Shown here in pieces: positions 1 through 13,018 of a DNA stretch of 64,000 nt. Numbering within the stretch: the stretch's first letter is position 1; each line of letters opens with the position of its first letter. Source of the DNA: Anopheles merus (lineage: Eukaryota > Arthropoda > Insecta > Diptera > Culicidae); the NCBI RefSeq assembly GCF_017562075.2, contig NC_054084.1:25668246-25732245 (forward strand), read 5' to 3'. The notes below the pieces were generated by a model that saw only the letters and a program-made list of their open reading frames with translations, was not told the origin of the DNA and ran no database searches. Position numbers and translations under genes: made by a program.

Positions 1-1080
1 AGTAATGTAAACACAATAAATATTAAATCGCTAATTGCAAAGTCACCGTAAGCGTAACCTTCCGGGGCCGCCGTCTTTTCCGACGCAACGGCTCTCAAAG
101 CAGCGCCCGGTAAAAATGGCAAACGGAAGCGTTTCACCTTGAGCGTGGGTTTGATTCGAGGTGCCGCCCGTGTTTGGTTTGGTGGGGTGTAACGGGCAAC
201 GGGGTAGGGGGGAAATATTTTTGCTCATCAAGGGCAACAGGGACCATGACGCGTACCATAAATCAGCCAACAGTGTGTGTTCGGATCATGTGCGGGAGAA
301 GGGGAAAGGGCTTAGGCCGCTATCCCGTCAGCCGTCAACTCGACTGACGAGCTTTGTCAGGCGTCATTACCCCGCGTGGAATATATAACCCTGTGGTTGT
401 AGGCTACTTTCCTTAACTTGTGTGTGTGCGTGTGGTGGGGAAAAGTTTTTCCCACATCCAAGAAATTAGTTTGATCACGCAAAGCAATTGTTAGGGACAT
501 CCTTTACCATACCCATACTCGCTGAACAGCATGGGAGTGGGCGAAGAACGGACGCCCTCGGAAAGGGATAGATGTGGGGGAGTGTTATTCCGTTCTTATC
601 GCCAGGGGACAGGCACCATGGCCAAAAGGTGCGTGCGTGAGCTATAATCTTACGGAACGTTCGCTTAGATGGCAGTAAAGGTAAACGAACACGTGTACTT
701 CTTGATCTTGGGCGCGACATAAACACGCGCGAGTCCTGTTTCCTGGCGCCTTCGCGTTACGCCGTCTGCCATGGGGAAAGGCTGATGATGGTCAACTGGT
801 CAACACGATTCGCAACTGGAGGTCAAGTCGTGGTGCAGTAAAGTTCACACGTTCGCTTGCTGATAGCTGACTCACAAGCAAACACTTGTTGGATCGTTAT
901 TTACGATGAACTGGATAAAGGCGACACGCCGGGTGTAGGTGAACTGGTTGCAGGAAAGACAATGACAAGCAAGGATATTTGTTTCAATAGAGTAGCAATG
1001 GGTAGTGATGAAAAAAAATTCTTCACAATCGTTTCTGACTAGTTTCGCTGTTTTCTGAAATCTATTCCGGATAGTAGGTC
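1..1080. other. Non-coding sequence, no gene recognised
   Basis: Mixed-composition sequence with only short open frames and no homology recognised. A weak TG-rich patch lies at 419-432. Nothing else stands out. Confidence 0.5.
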
Positions 1081-1099
1081 CGAAATCAGTTTTCGGAAT

Positions 1100-1990
1100 T
1101 AATTACTCGGCTTTCGGTATTGGAATCGGCTCTGGAATTGGAATTGACTCCGGAATTGGCTCCAGCATTGGCTCCGGAATTGGCTTCGGAATCGGTTCCG
1201 GAATCGAAATCGGCGCCGGAATCGAAATTGGCTTCGAAACCAGAATCGGCTTTGAAACGGAATCGGTTTGGACACATCCATAAGAATAGGCGTTTGAGTC
1301 TAATGATGCTACTAGGTCATACGATTCATTTGACGGCCTGACCCGGAGTCGGGTGCGAGCTAACCGGAATTGATTCCGATCTGCAGGTGTAACGAGATCG
1401 AATCGACCCGAATGATGAGTAGATGCGACTCCAACCCGTTGGTACAGCGAGTTTAGGTCAAGTATTTAACCTGTATTGATCCGACCCGACTCGAGCTCGC
1501 TGCACCAACCGGTATCATTGCACCTACTGAATCTTCTTGTACCTTTCGGTTCGACCCGAACGACTCCGGATCGCTTACGGATGCCTCCGACTCGGTAGGT
1601 TCGGTTCGACCCGACCATCACTAGCTGCTACGTATTCATAGCCGCAAAGAATCATAATTTATATTAAAACGAGCCATTCTCATGGAGAGTCCTGGACTGA
1701 TTTCGCTTTTCAAACTTCGTATTTCAATTCAAGAACTGATTCTCGTTCCGAAGCATAGTTTATTTCTGAATTCAATCCTGATTCCGTGACCGGAGCAAAT
1801 TGCAATTCCAAGATCGATTTCGATTCGGGAGCCGATTCTGATTCCGAAACTAATTCAGATGCCGGAATCGATTCTGAAGCCGACTTCAAAATAAGCTCTA
1901 GAGTCATCTCCTGAATCGATTCCGGAATTGGAATCAATTCCGGCATCAGAATCGGCTCCGGAATTGGTTCCGAACATGGGTCCACCACTA
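1100..1990. repeat. Composite repeat: two degenerate GGAATYGG/CTCCGG arrays flanking an inverted-repeat core
   Basis: At about 1105-1270 and 1780-1975 short imperfect units such as ggctccggaattgg follow one another with a 6- or 12-base period. The motif ggctccggaattgg occurs in both arrays in the same orientation. The left half of the second array also holds the reverse complement (ggagccgattc). Between them, 1340-1620 is rich in gacccgac and ttcgacccgaac words and contains an inverted repeat (1436-1451 against 1496-1512). Because stops are rare in the units, open frames arise on both strands, giving E/S/P/A/L-rich peptides. These are not considered genes. It is probably a non-autonomous transposable element or satellite remnant; the family was not identified. 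Confidence 0.6.
1436..1512. repeat. Inverted repeat inside the composite repeat
   Basis: CCGTTGGTACAGCGAG (1436-1451) pairs with CTCGCTGCACCAACCGG (1496-1512) with one mismatch and one extra base, around a loop of about 44 nt. Weaker complementarity continues outward to about 1414 and 1531. This suggests a foldback or MITE-like core. Confidence 0.6.
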
Positions 1991-4900
1991 GTAATAGGTA
2001 AGGACAACTTTTTTTTGGATAAATTGACTTATTCATTCAATTTGTATAAAATTAAATTCCATTGAACACCTTCATTAGTCTTAAAATTGACTTCCTCACA
2101 CGTTCAAACATAGTCACATCGTGAAGCACGGCATTGGATTCGCTTGCACTTGAGCAGTACAATTAGCGCCGACAGCTGCATTACTGTTTGCAACCTCTAC
2201 TCCCTCTCTCATTCTTTCCACGTGTTCATCTACTCCAAGTAATTTAAACCGCTAAAAACTCGTGAAATCAAACATTCCAACTATTCCAACTGTGCCTTTT
2301 TTATGTGCGCACATTGTGCCTTCCTCCAGAGGCTAAAAACATGCAGCACCATCAACGAAAGCGAACATCAGCACAATTGCAATTGAGTTCTCATTAGGGG
2401 CCCCCTCTCAAATAGGATTGAAGCAGCATCGACAACTTCCATCGGGGCCAGCGGTGGGGCAAAAGTTTGCAAAAAGAATTAAGCTCAAACATCAACTCGT
2501 AAAGCATAAGCAAAAAAAAAAAAAACGAAACACTCACACAAACAACACCATTGAACAACAAATTATACTTCCTCACTCTGCACTGGGAGAAACCCCCTCT
2601 TTCTGCACTGGGTCGTAAATCAATCCCTTCGCAATAAGTTCTTTTCGCTGGCAGCAATTTCCAAACCAGTTCCGATTGTGGACGGTCGCTTGTCGATCGT
2701 CCAGCTGCTTCCTCTCCGAGCGCGCTTTTCCCGTTTTGCTGGAGAATAATCGTCTTGAGAATTTGCCGAAAGCGAATCGAACGCCAAGTGGCTGCCGGCG
2801 CGCAAAAGAAAGCAAGCGAACGTGGTGGTTTGGTCTCTGATTAGTTCTTAATTTCGACAGACTGCTGCTGTCAGTTTCCTTCGAGTCGCACATGCTGTAT
2901 AAACAGCACTTCGCCGCTCGTGCCCATGGTTGGCTGGCTGGCTGTGTGCCATCCGTGTGCACACGTTGCACACGTACCGTACCGGGCGGTAATCACATTC
3001 TCCCTCTGGTGCGCAACTGAGGAAGTGCAACTCGCACAAGAGAACGAACCACGTGAGTGTGTTCAGTTTTTCTGCTCACGTACGCTTTCCATCCCACCCT
3101 CAACCAGTGCCGGTAGCATCTAATCGAGCAGACGGAACCCGGGCAATGGTGCAGCAGATTCGTTTCTTTCTTTTTTTTTTGCACCCCGTTTCGCCACTGT
3201 TTACCGCCGCCACCCGGCGAAGGTGTGCTTGAATTGAAGAGATTTCTCTAATTGCTGTCGAAAAATGTTTTTCTTTTTGCCACTCTGCACGTCTTCGCCG
3301 GTTGGTGGTAGATGGGATCGGGGCTTTTCCCTCTTTGCTCATTCAGTTCGAATAATTTCCGGAGTCATGCTTTGGGGGAGGTGAAGGGGTTTAGCTTCTT
3401 GACTGGTAGGAGTAGAGCAGTGCTTGCACTGTTTGCATTTAACAGTGGAATTTGTTTTGTAGAATTAAAGTAGAAAATAATGTTCGATGAGCTATGAGTA
3501 ACTGTTAACAATTTCATTGCATTTGATTGAAAAAAAATTTTTTACAGTATACTCGGTGAAAATAATACATCTGGTTATTTTGCACAAATTAAATTACTCA
3601 TCCATTGATTTCATTTCAAAGCATTTGTGCACTGTTGTTTTTCTCCTTTCACCATCCAGTGTGTTTGCAGCCGTACGACACCGCTGGAATGAAAATATTG
3701 ACTCACGAAGGCAACGAACGAACGTCTGCTGCTGTTGTGGAGTGAAATCAAGGCAAACAAGAGACGTACGGTGTGGATGTGGCTTCTGCCCGTTCCTTCG
3801 CTACCGGAAATAGCTGCCAATGAGAAGATGAACGACGTGCGGCATGACAGGAAGCTGGTCGCACTGATCTCTTCCTTTTTCTGCTATTTTGCTGCTGCTG
3901 CTTTTCAGGTTTGATTTGGCAAGTCAGGCAATCGAAATGATGGCGGGGAAATATTCGTTCGATACACCTCACTTTCATCCGGTGTGCTTCGGAGCTTTGT
4001 GTGGAGATTTTATTGTTCTGTAATTGATTTTTTTGTGCTGTAAATTGTTTCTTTTTCCAATCGAGCTGTAGCTTAGCACCAAATAGCGCTTCATCATAAA
4101 CGGACAAAGGAGTACGATTTCAGCATTCTTTTAACTTTGGTTCTTTTCTCCACTTATGATTGAAGTACAAAATGAATCAGCACCATTAAGCACACTACCA
4201 ACGATTGCTGGTGGTTTAGAGTTGATGTTGCTATTTTTTCCTCCTAAAAGACCTTTCCATGACTTAATATCAACATGAGCTTGTAGCAGAAAATCCCCCA
4301 AGGGAAGAAAACATGGCTTTCCCATTAGGTGTGCTGATTGGGTAGGGGGAAATGATCGGGGTAACGGGTGTTTAACTTTCAATCGCAGGGGTTTAGTTAA
4401 CGATGACCAGACGAAAGGTTTAGTAAGACCGTGTTTGGCAGACAAATCAGACCGAGCGGAGGTAGTTTGTTGTGACAGTTGAATAATAATATTACTTAAG
4501 TTTTCAATTTATTAGCGAGCCATTTTACGAGCCATTGCATTGGGGAGCTGGAAGGGGTATCGAAGAGGATTCGAGCTCGTTCGACTTGCACTGCGCTTCA
4601 ATGTAAACGCAAACGGTACAGTGAGGAGTATAAGAATGAGTTAAAAGCCAACGTTTTGTCTTATGTCAGTAGTGAACTTAAGAAAATTTTGTCATTCTTT
4701 CTTGTCTTGTCATTCATTCATGAATCTTTGCTTGTAATTTTTTGACATATGCGAAGAAAACTGTGTGTTTTGGTATTTAAACTTATTTTCGGGGTTAAAA
4801 AACTGTGAGAACCAACGAATAAATTGTGGGAAACCCTGAAATGTGTATCCTTTCTTAAAATCACTATTTGTTTGAATCCACATAATAATCGTGGAAAGGA

Positions 4901-7900
4901 AACGGAAAAACGTTCGCGAACTATTTTTTTGACGTTGAAAGCTGAAAAATTCGCCGTCAAATAATTTTGCCGTGCAAAGTTACTTATTGAATTTTGAAAC
5001 GGACTATTACGGATAATACCGATTGTAAAAAAACCGAATCTTTAATTGACGTGGCCCTTTTCTAGTAGCATAACCGCACACTTAAATACATTCCCCACAC
5101 TGTACGTCGAAAAATATCATTCTTTCCAACCTCTTTCCAGGAGCAGCAGCTCATTGTAAATGCTTAAATACTGCAAACAAGCACAGCGCACAGATTGGAA
5201 AATGGAGCGCACTGAGCAACGCCGGGCAAGTAGCCTTCCATTTTCGCTCCCCGTAAGGTATCCAATGATACAGCACTAAAAGTAAGACCAACCGTGATGG
5301 TTCTAGCATCTATTCTCCAGAGCCATTCAATGGGTGGGTGGGAAATGTGTAAGGGTAGCGAAGGAAAAAGGGAAGTAAATTTCATTTGCCACCGATTTAT
5401 GTTTCATCCACCCGTACTTGCTGCCGGTCCGGCACTTTCCTACACTTTACCTTTCACAACAACGCTGCAGCGTTCCAGCGTGGAAGTGAAAAATATTGTT
5501 CAGCACGTTGTTTTGCGAAAGCCCCCCCCCCCCCTTCTTGACAACTAAACAGCTTTACGTTGCTTCCCGCCTTGTTGTCTTGGTGCCTGTAGAAGAACAC
5601 CGCGTCCGCAAAGAGGCGCAAAACTGGCTTGTTTACCAGCCGCGAAGAACGTTGCCCTCTCGCAACGGTCGGGGCTGTGATGCATTGTGACGCACCGGCC
5701 GTACCGGCTTGGCGGGAGGTTGTCGCTGTTTTGAAGATTAATTCGGAAAATGTTCCACAAGCGGTGTGTGCGTTTGTGTGCAAGCAAGTGTGTTTGTGAG
5801 CACGCTTTGCAGAGCTTTACCATCCATTAAGTGATGAATTTCCCGTTGACGATGCTGTTTGTGCAAAATCCTTGCTGTTTTTTGCGGCGAAAACCAAGAA
5901 AATGTAATGCTTTTCATCTGAGCACAAGTAAAAGATGAGTCCAATGGAAATTGGAGTGAAAAAATTCCAAGCATCTACTTTTAACAAGCGCAGAGAGTTT
6001 TACATTAAATTTAAATATGAGCATTTGCTGTTTGCTGTACAATTAAAGTTCTAGCAATAAAGGATTCAATGTAAATGGCCATTATGCAAGGCTTAAGTTA
6101 TTGAGTGGAGAAAATACCATTTCTTACAAAGCTCGGCTCACCTGTTGCCTAAGCCATGGCATTTTTATGCTTCCGCTGTATTAAACTCGTATAACAAATC
6201 GGTCCCGTATCGATGTCCCTGCTTTCCATCCCATCTGCTTTGTCCCGCTCGTAATGCGCTTCTTTCCGCACACGTTGGTGCAATTTTAAATTAAAATATA
6301 TTGAAAACCGTTAGCTGGTAATGTTTACGGCTTCATAGCCGTACCTGCACCCTGTACCAGGTAGCCGATCTTGGCCGTGCCATATCTTTCAACTCACTAT
6401 AATCCACTTTAACCGTTCCCTTGTTCGCCAGATGGTCAAGAAAGGCATCTCAGGCATCGATATGGATGCGGTTTTACATCGTACCCTTTTCCCATTTCCT
6501 CCTTTGGCTCAGTAGTTCGCAGTAAAATCTTACCCAGGTTATGTTTTTTAATAAAAGCCGAGCCAACCACGGTAAAATGAAAAGACATTTACCACATCCG
6601 GTGGCATTATGAACCCCCCGGGCGCGCTCACGTCCCGTGGTAGCGTTTTGCGGGGTTTTGCGTTAACTTTTGCGCGTCGACGGTGAAGCGTGTTGCCGGG
6701 TTGAAGGGGTTTTGTTTATTTCGTTTTTGCTTCGTGTGTTGTTGTTGTACACAGCTTTTACCTTTCTTTGGTCGCGGTGAAGGAAGGCGAAGGTGCATGG
6801 GGCGGGATTGTTTTCTCCGCGTTTGGTACGACGACTCATGACGATTAATGTCCTGACCGCAATTTACAGCCCCGTGTGCGATTCTGCGGGAGATTTCCTT
6901 CTTGATCCGTTGTCACAATCCAGCGCTGTTCGGTGGTGCCGGGTTTTGGGGTGTCGGTTTAGGGGAGGAGTGTGACCACGTGTACACAAACTCCTTCCGG
7001 CTGAGCAGCTTAAGCTCGCGTACGCCAGTGCTGAGGATTATGAAAAATATTGTCAATAAATTTCTTCACTGTGAAGGAAGAGATTGGTGGAGGATTTTCT
7101 TTTCGGTAAGGGTTGGCAGAGTTTGAGTTTGGTGGCGTTTGGCGTTTGGTGGAAAAGTGTGCTTAGTTTAGGAAATTAATTTTCATTTCACTGTAAGATC
7201 GTGTTGGGTCTAAGGTTCGTTTACAAAGGGCTCGAAATTGCTGGAATGGGTGGTGCAGGTCTGCATGCAAGATAACATTCCAAGAAATTAAGACAAAATC
7301 CTTTGTGTTTCTAGGAATTTTCAGAATATACTGAAGCTTTAGTTTACCTGCTATAAAAATGAAAGAAAATGAAATAAACAAAAGTTTGTCTGGATGAATT
7401 TTAAAATAATTCGATTTGCATGCAGGTATACATGCAGATTTGTTTTCATATTTCAATCTTTAGGCTGGCCGAAGGGCATAATTTTTGTAAGCGTAATTTT
7501 GAATGGCAAAGTCATAATTGGTGTCAATATTAATAGCTAGTAAAGTTTCAGATAAGCAATACGGCCGAAGCCGTGCTTTCTGAATAAAAAAATTGCTTTC
7601 AGACAGCAATTAATGTGCTTAATTTTAACCACTATTTTTAAGGATTATAGGTACTCTTTTATCGAATACTTCTCATGTTATTTGGGGTAAGTTTACCGGT
7701 TTTACTCCTGTAAAAATAATAATTGGGTTAGATGTTAAAAGTCTGCACCTTTTCTTGAAGACAGAAACATTATGGAATACTACATATTTTCTACAATACG
7801 TAGTAAAAAAATCGTAGTAAACTTCCATTAGAAATTGCATCTTAAGGTATCAGTTGCGACTATAGTGTTCCTAGCAATTTGTCATATTTCTACCAATTGT

Positions 7901-7979
7901 GGCTTTAAACCAAAAACTCGTGGATATTAACACCAAACATTATTTTGTGTTGGCCGGTTGGTTGGTGTATTATTTAGTG
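1991..7979. other. Intergenic sequence downstream of Tmtc2, no gene recognised
   Basis: No open frame here has a recognisable domain or convincing codon pattern. Visible items are A- or T-homopolymers (about 2512-2524, 3168-3180), a short GGCT repeat near 2931-2942, a C13 run at 5522-5534, and an AT-rich block at about 7440-7975 leading to a SINE. Confidence 0.5.
5522..5534. repeat. Poly(C) tract, 13 bases
   Basis: A run of 13 C residues (G13 on the minus strand) lies in otherwise mixed sequence. It is likely to be length-polymorphic. Confidence 0.9.
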
Positions 7980-8148
7980 AGGCCGGTCTGGTGGTACAGT
8001 CGTCAACTCGTACGACGTAACAACATGCCTGACATGGGTTTAAGTCCCGAATAGAACGTGTCCCCATACGTAGCCAAGCTCACTTCACTTGTGGGTACTG
8101 GCAGGCCTTGACCGACAACGGTTGTTGTGTCAAAGAAGAAGAAGAAGT
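7980..8148 (+). mobile_element. tRNA-related SINE copy 1 (SINE200-like)
   Basis: The element starts ggccggtctggtggtacagt, a Pol III A-box-like head. It has a B-box-like ggtttaagtcc at 8037-8047, a body containing aagctcacttcacttgtggg, and a tail of (GAA)n at 8134-8148. Copies at 17522-17734 and 23567-23718 share head and body. No clean target-site duplication was found; tattatttagtga before and taatctagtaata after may be a decayed one. The comparison to SINE200 of Anopheles is from memory. Confidence 0.75.
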
Positions 8149-9327
8149 AATCTAGTAATAATCAATTTACAGCAAAAAAATAATTGTTTGAAAATCATTT
8201 AATAAGTTAACTTGATAGTTTCATATATCTGTTTTCTATCACTGGAGGAACTGCGAAGCAAAATGGTAGTTTCAGTACACCTATTTTGACTATTTTGGAT
8301 TTAAAATATTGTTGATTACAGCCATAATTGTTGCTACAGCCACAATTGGTACACTTACCCTAGATATTTTATGACATTGCGTTGGAATTATGTGATTTAA
8401 TCGTAACATTTCAGAAAAGAATAAAATAATTAATCTAAATTAAAGTAGCCAACCGATAATGTTTGAGCAATGTCACATTTTTATTTACTTTCACCGAACG
8501 AACGTTCCAAACCTTTCTTAAGTGCTACCGGCTAAGCGGCTCTGTTGTCCGATGTCTGACGACATGAGCATCGCTGAGCCCCTTCCATTTAACCGTGTCT
8601 ATCAGATGAAGCGTACGGATTACCCCGGCCACTGCCAAGCCCGCAACAAAGCGCAAGTATTTATCGTCATTCTTGTGCCAACATTCCTCTGCGCAGTATA
8701 ATTGCTCGAAGGTCACAGGCCGGTGCGTACATCCGCTGACTTCTTGCCAACATTCCACCCACCAAAAGAAGGGAGGATGGTAGATGAGGCTGTATTTTCA
8801 AGAATGTACTTTCGCTTGAGCAAAGCTTCAAAAACTTGACGACCTCCCAAACCCCACCCACGATTGAGCGAGCAAAACTCAGAAGGGGAGGCGAAAGAAA
8901 AATAGAAACTTTCACGCGAGTTTGAAATTATATTGCATAGGGCGGAGGCGCTTTCCAGCAGCATGCTTTCTCGCATGAAACAAAAGCGGCCGAAAGAAGA
9001 ATGGAGCGCTCCGTTATGCAGGGATTGTCGCGAGCGCGGGAAGCAGCATGGGGCAAACATCACGGCGAAAAATTCATAAATCCTTTACATAATGTTTACT
9101 GTGCTGTGAAGGTGTATTTTTGGAAAGTCGGTACCGGTGTGCAAACACCGACTGTGCCTTGTATGAGGTGAACACCTCCAACACTGTTTGTGGATAGCGT
9201 TGTCGTTGTCGTCATCAGCAGTCGCTCGTTTTTTGTCTGGGTTGTGGTCGATTATTTATGAAGTTTAAATAAATTTTAAACCCACACAAACGCATGCTGA
9301 CTGAGCTTATTTCCTGGCCTTTTGAGA

Positions 9328-9351
9328 GTGTGTGTGTGTGTGTGTGTGTGG
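9328..9351. repeat. (GT)12 microsatellite
   Basis: Uninterrupted GT dinucleotides, about 160 bp before a much longer TG array. Confidence 0.95.
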
Positions 9352-9509
9352 TTGAATAAGGCGGAGGCCAGGTGAACATTGCAACATCACACGGACGCAG
9401 TGAAGCAGCCTACCTGTGCGATGGATCCAGACCAAACAATTACGACCGCAATTTCTTCAATGTTTTATCGCGCACACAGTCTCGAAGGATGTTGAGTGAG
9501 TGAAAGCGC

Positions 9510-9614
<105 letters not shown>

Positions 9615-10101
9615 TGGGAGAAAATGTTTTGGTTTGCAGCAGTGGCCATAAATTATAACCTATATTTATTCTCCATCACCACACCGGCCGCAAAGGGGGA
9701 AGCTTGCTACAGGCGGGAGGCGCAAGATGATTCTCGAGAGACCAGTCGGAGCTGGAATTGTTGTTTGCGTGAAATGAGTGCGTGAAATGTAGAGCGTGAA
9801 AAAATAAACCTCAAGTGCAGTAACATTTTTTCCCCTCACCACCACAAACCACCAACCATCAACCAGCCTCCGCAATCGCAGCACAAAATGACGCTTAAAT
9901 AACAGCAAACAGCGAAAGAAGAATCTGAGGGCGTAAAATCAGCGGGGGAAACCTTGCGCAAACATATTCCGCAACTGGTGAACCCGCGGCGCGCGATTTA
10001 TTTCCGACGATAATTTCCACCTGTCAGAGGCAAGTGAAACAAATACAAATTTATTGCGGTCGACAAACGGTTGGTGTGGCTTTACACGCTTCTGTTCTCG
10101 A

Positions 10102-10122
10102 TGTGTGTGTGTGTGTGTGTGT
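10102..10122. repeat. (TG)10 microsatellite
   Basis: Short pure TG run. Confidence 0.9.
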
Positions 10123-12109
10123 TGGTGTATAAAGGGGATGGTGTGGCCAGCGTGTAATGATTTAGTCACCTTTTTTGTTATTTACATTGAACGCATTTTG
10201 TGCGGTGCTTTGTGCAAACTTTAAAGCTTTATCGCTCTTCAGCACCTGGTTTGCCGTTTGGCGAAGCAAATGGGAAAATCAGTGAAAGTGATGTATTGGC
10301 GTCAGCTTGAAGTGAGTTATGAGTTATTCGATTCAGCGCTGTTTAGATACTTAAATCGGCTTTAAATCTATTTAAGGAAATCTCCGCACAGTTGTGCTCC
10401 GGGTAGAATAAAAGTAACAGCAAGAGAGAAAATAAATTTATTCTATCACTAGCTGTTTTTATTTCTCCCCGAACGTGAACGCCACTCTGTATGTAGTGCG
10501 GAAAAAAGGATAGATCGTAAAACCGAATGATAGGATGATGATTTTATTGCCATCGCAGGATTACAACGCAAAGCCTAGGGAACGGAAATGAGATGAGCTG
10601 GGTTGGTGGGATAGTTTTCGCCACTGTTCCGGAATCGAGTTATTATTATTGACACGCTTGGGTATGGAAAGCTTGACTGTGCAGGGTAAAGCAATGAAGT
10701 AAACAATTTATATCTACGAAGCGGAAAAGTTATTTTACAGAATCGCACACAAACACAGGGATGTGAAGTTGTGTGATATTTGCAGTCATTTTGCACTTAG
10801 CAAAAAGACAGAAACATCCAATGGTCTGAGCTATGTAACGAAACGATTATCAGAATAGTGGGAAAAGCTTACAACACTTAGGATAATGTTTTAGTAGAAT
10901 ATCTCTTCGTATGATTAAAAGATCAGTTATTTGATGTACACATTTATAAACAAATCCATTGCAGCCTTGATCAATGGCAATTGCTTGACAAAATAGATAT
11001 GCTGGTTTAATTTTCATCTTTATTGCTTATGAATGACATAGCGTAAAATTATATTTGTAAAGAATTCTTGCAGCAAAACATTCAATTTTGAATAGGAATA
11101 ATCACGTTGCACAACATTTTACATAATATCACTATTATCAAATCATACGGAAGGTGTTTTGCTTCATCAACCACTGTACTGTTCTCATTCCTCGCCTCGA
11201 ATTTGATTGTTGCGCACGTAAATGTGTGCCTTGGCGATATCTACGCAATTTATTGACCTTTCGATCTTCTTGCCATGGCTCCCTGTAAGTTCTTCCCACA
11301 GTCTCTCGCACCCATTCCATTATCCGAAAAGGTTGCCGTCGCGTTTATGATGATTACTACCATTTGTGAGTTTTTCGGCGAGGTGTCCCGAGGATGTTGG
11401 CGCCGGAAGGAATGCTTCCGGCCCTCGGTTGGATGGATGATTTCCCCGGGTGGCAATAAAGGCATGAAAAATATTCTAATCTCAACGGTCGATGGTGCGG
11501 TCCCAACACCACAGTCTCCCGGCGTTTCTGCCGCTGCTGCTGCTGCTACTGCTGAAGTGATTGGTTTTGTAGCTGGGTACACCGTGAAACCTTAATTGGA
11601 AAGTGTGGGTTCATGGTGTGTATCGATAGGAAACAGGATGCTGCAATGGAGCAGGGTTTGAGAAAGCAACCCTGGGCTGTGAAACATCGTTAAGAGTGAC
11701 AGTTTATGATCGGGTATGACGAACGGGCCCCTTTCGAGCTGCTGTGCAGTTAAATCTTACTGAAAGCGGCAAAGGTGCACATTCAAAGCGTTGAGCGAGT
11801 TTGAGCGAAAAGCGCCTTTAATAACGAATCTTTAGGGAAGGTTCCCCACCTTGGTTCGATAATATAATTAGCAGCAGAAAGGTGGCAGCCTCATGACGTA
11901 TGAATAATTCAGTTTTGCCCCCATTCTATCGAGTTTGCGAGCGGCAACACTGAGATTGGTAAGTTAATTTGCCCAGCTGAGGAACGTACCCAGATGTTGC
12001 CGCTTTTTCGCTGCGGAGGGAGACTTTATATTGGACCGTTGCGTACAGCAGGGTGGATGTAAGTTCGGAAGAGTCATTAGCGTACACGTGTGCACCCGTT
12101 TGGGATGGA

Positions 12110-12183
12110 GGCGCCTGGTGGCGTTTGGCTTTGGTGGAGACGCCTGGTGACGCTAAACGTTGGTGGGGACGCCAGGTGGCTTG
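12110..12183. repeat. 29-bp degenerate tandem repeat, about 2.5 units
   Basis: Unit 1 is 12110-12138, unit 2 is 12139-12167, and a partial third runs to about 12183. Each unit starts with gRcgccWggtgRc and ends in ggtggR. The units share about two thirds of their bases, so the duplication is old or under change. Confidence 0.7.
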
Positions 12184-12815
12184 TACTTCCGCAACCGTTA
12201 CGCACCAACACTTGTGCGAGATTCGGGGGTTCAAATGGGCGTTCAAGTGTGTCTACTTGCTAAGCGGGAAAGTTTTACCAAAGCATTGGAAAATCAAAAC
12301 GCCCCATCAGAAAGGTTATCTTGGGGCGTTGATGAAAGACGTGTGAAAAACGGAGTCGAGGTCGAACCTTTACTTACCCGTTGACGGTACCGTAGCAAAA
12401 CGCGACAAAAGCTACATATATTTTCATTAATAAATTTGCATTTTATTCATAAATGTATGTCCGCAGTTCCAGAACGTGCCCGTACTGTACAGCTGGTTGC
12501 CATTTCTGGTCTGGTTTTGTGTTTCTTTTTTTTCGTTTACCCCGGGGAACTTGCAACTAAACCTATTCTTTGCTGTTGCCACTGTATGCACCTATGTTTT
12601 GTAGGTTCCGTTTTGTAAACCCATTTAGTCAATGTATATTGTATACTCTTCTGGGGGAGGTTGTCTGGTGCGGATGTCTGGTGCGGAAGTGAGAAGAAGA
12701 TGGGTATGTTTATTTTTGCATTCGAGTTTTACTTTGCGCCACTTGGTTTATTGTTTTTGAGGATTTTATTGTTTCCGCAATAGCAACAACACTGATTGCA
12801 CTCTCATCACTTTCG

Positions 12816-12835
12816 GTGTGTGTGTGTGTGTGTGT
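12816..12835. repeat. (GT)10 microsatellite
   Basis: Pure GT run. Confidence 0.9.
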
Positions 12836-12982
12836 ATTGCGTCGGGTATGTGTGTTTCCTATTAACAACGATTCGATGCAATGAAGAGCTTGGGAGCGTA
12901 CGTCCAGCACGGTTTCGTTTGTTTGCATTTCGATTTCATTATCAGCAAAAACAGAACAAAAAGCTTCATCTCATCCCTTCTC

Positions 12983-12984
<2 letters not shown>

Positions 12985-13014
<30 letters not shown>
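12985..13014. repeat. (CA)15 microsatellite
   Basis: Pure CA run, 150 bp from a GT run of opposite sense (12816-12835). The two could pair in a transcript. Confidence 0.93.

Positions 13015-13018
<4 letters not shown>

Noticed and set aside
11250..11595. Overlapping open frames of 106-110 codons on both strands, one with an Ala run
   Set aside because: The Ala run comes from a GCT/CTG triplet repeat, both strands are equally open, and there is no domain or splice support.
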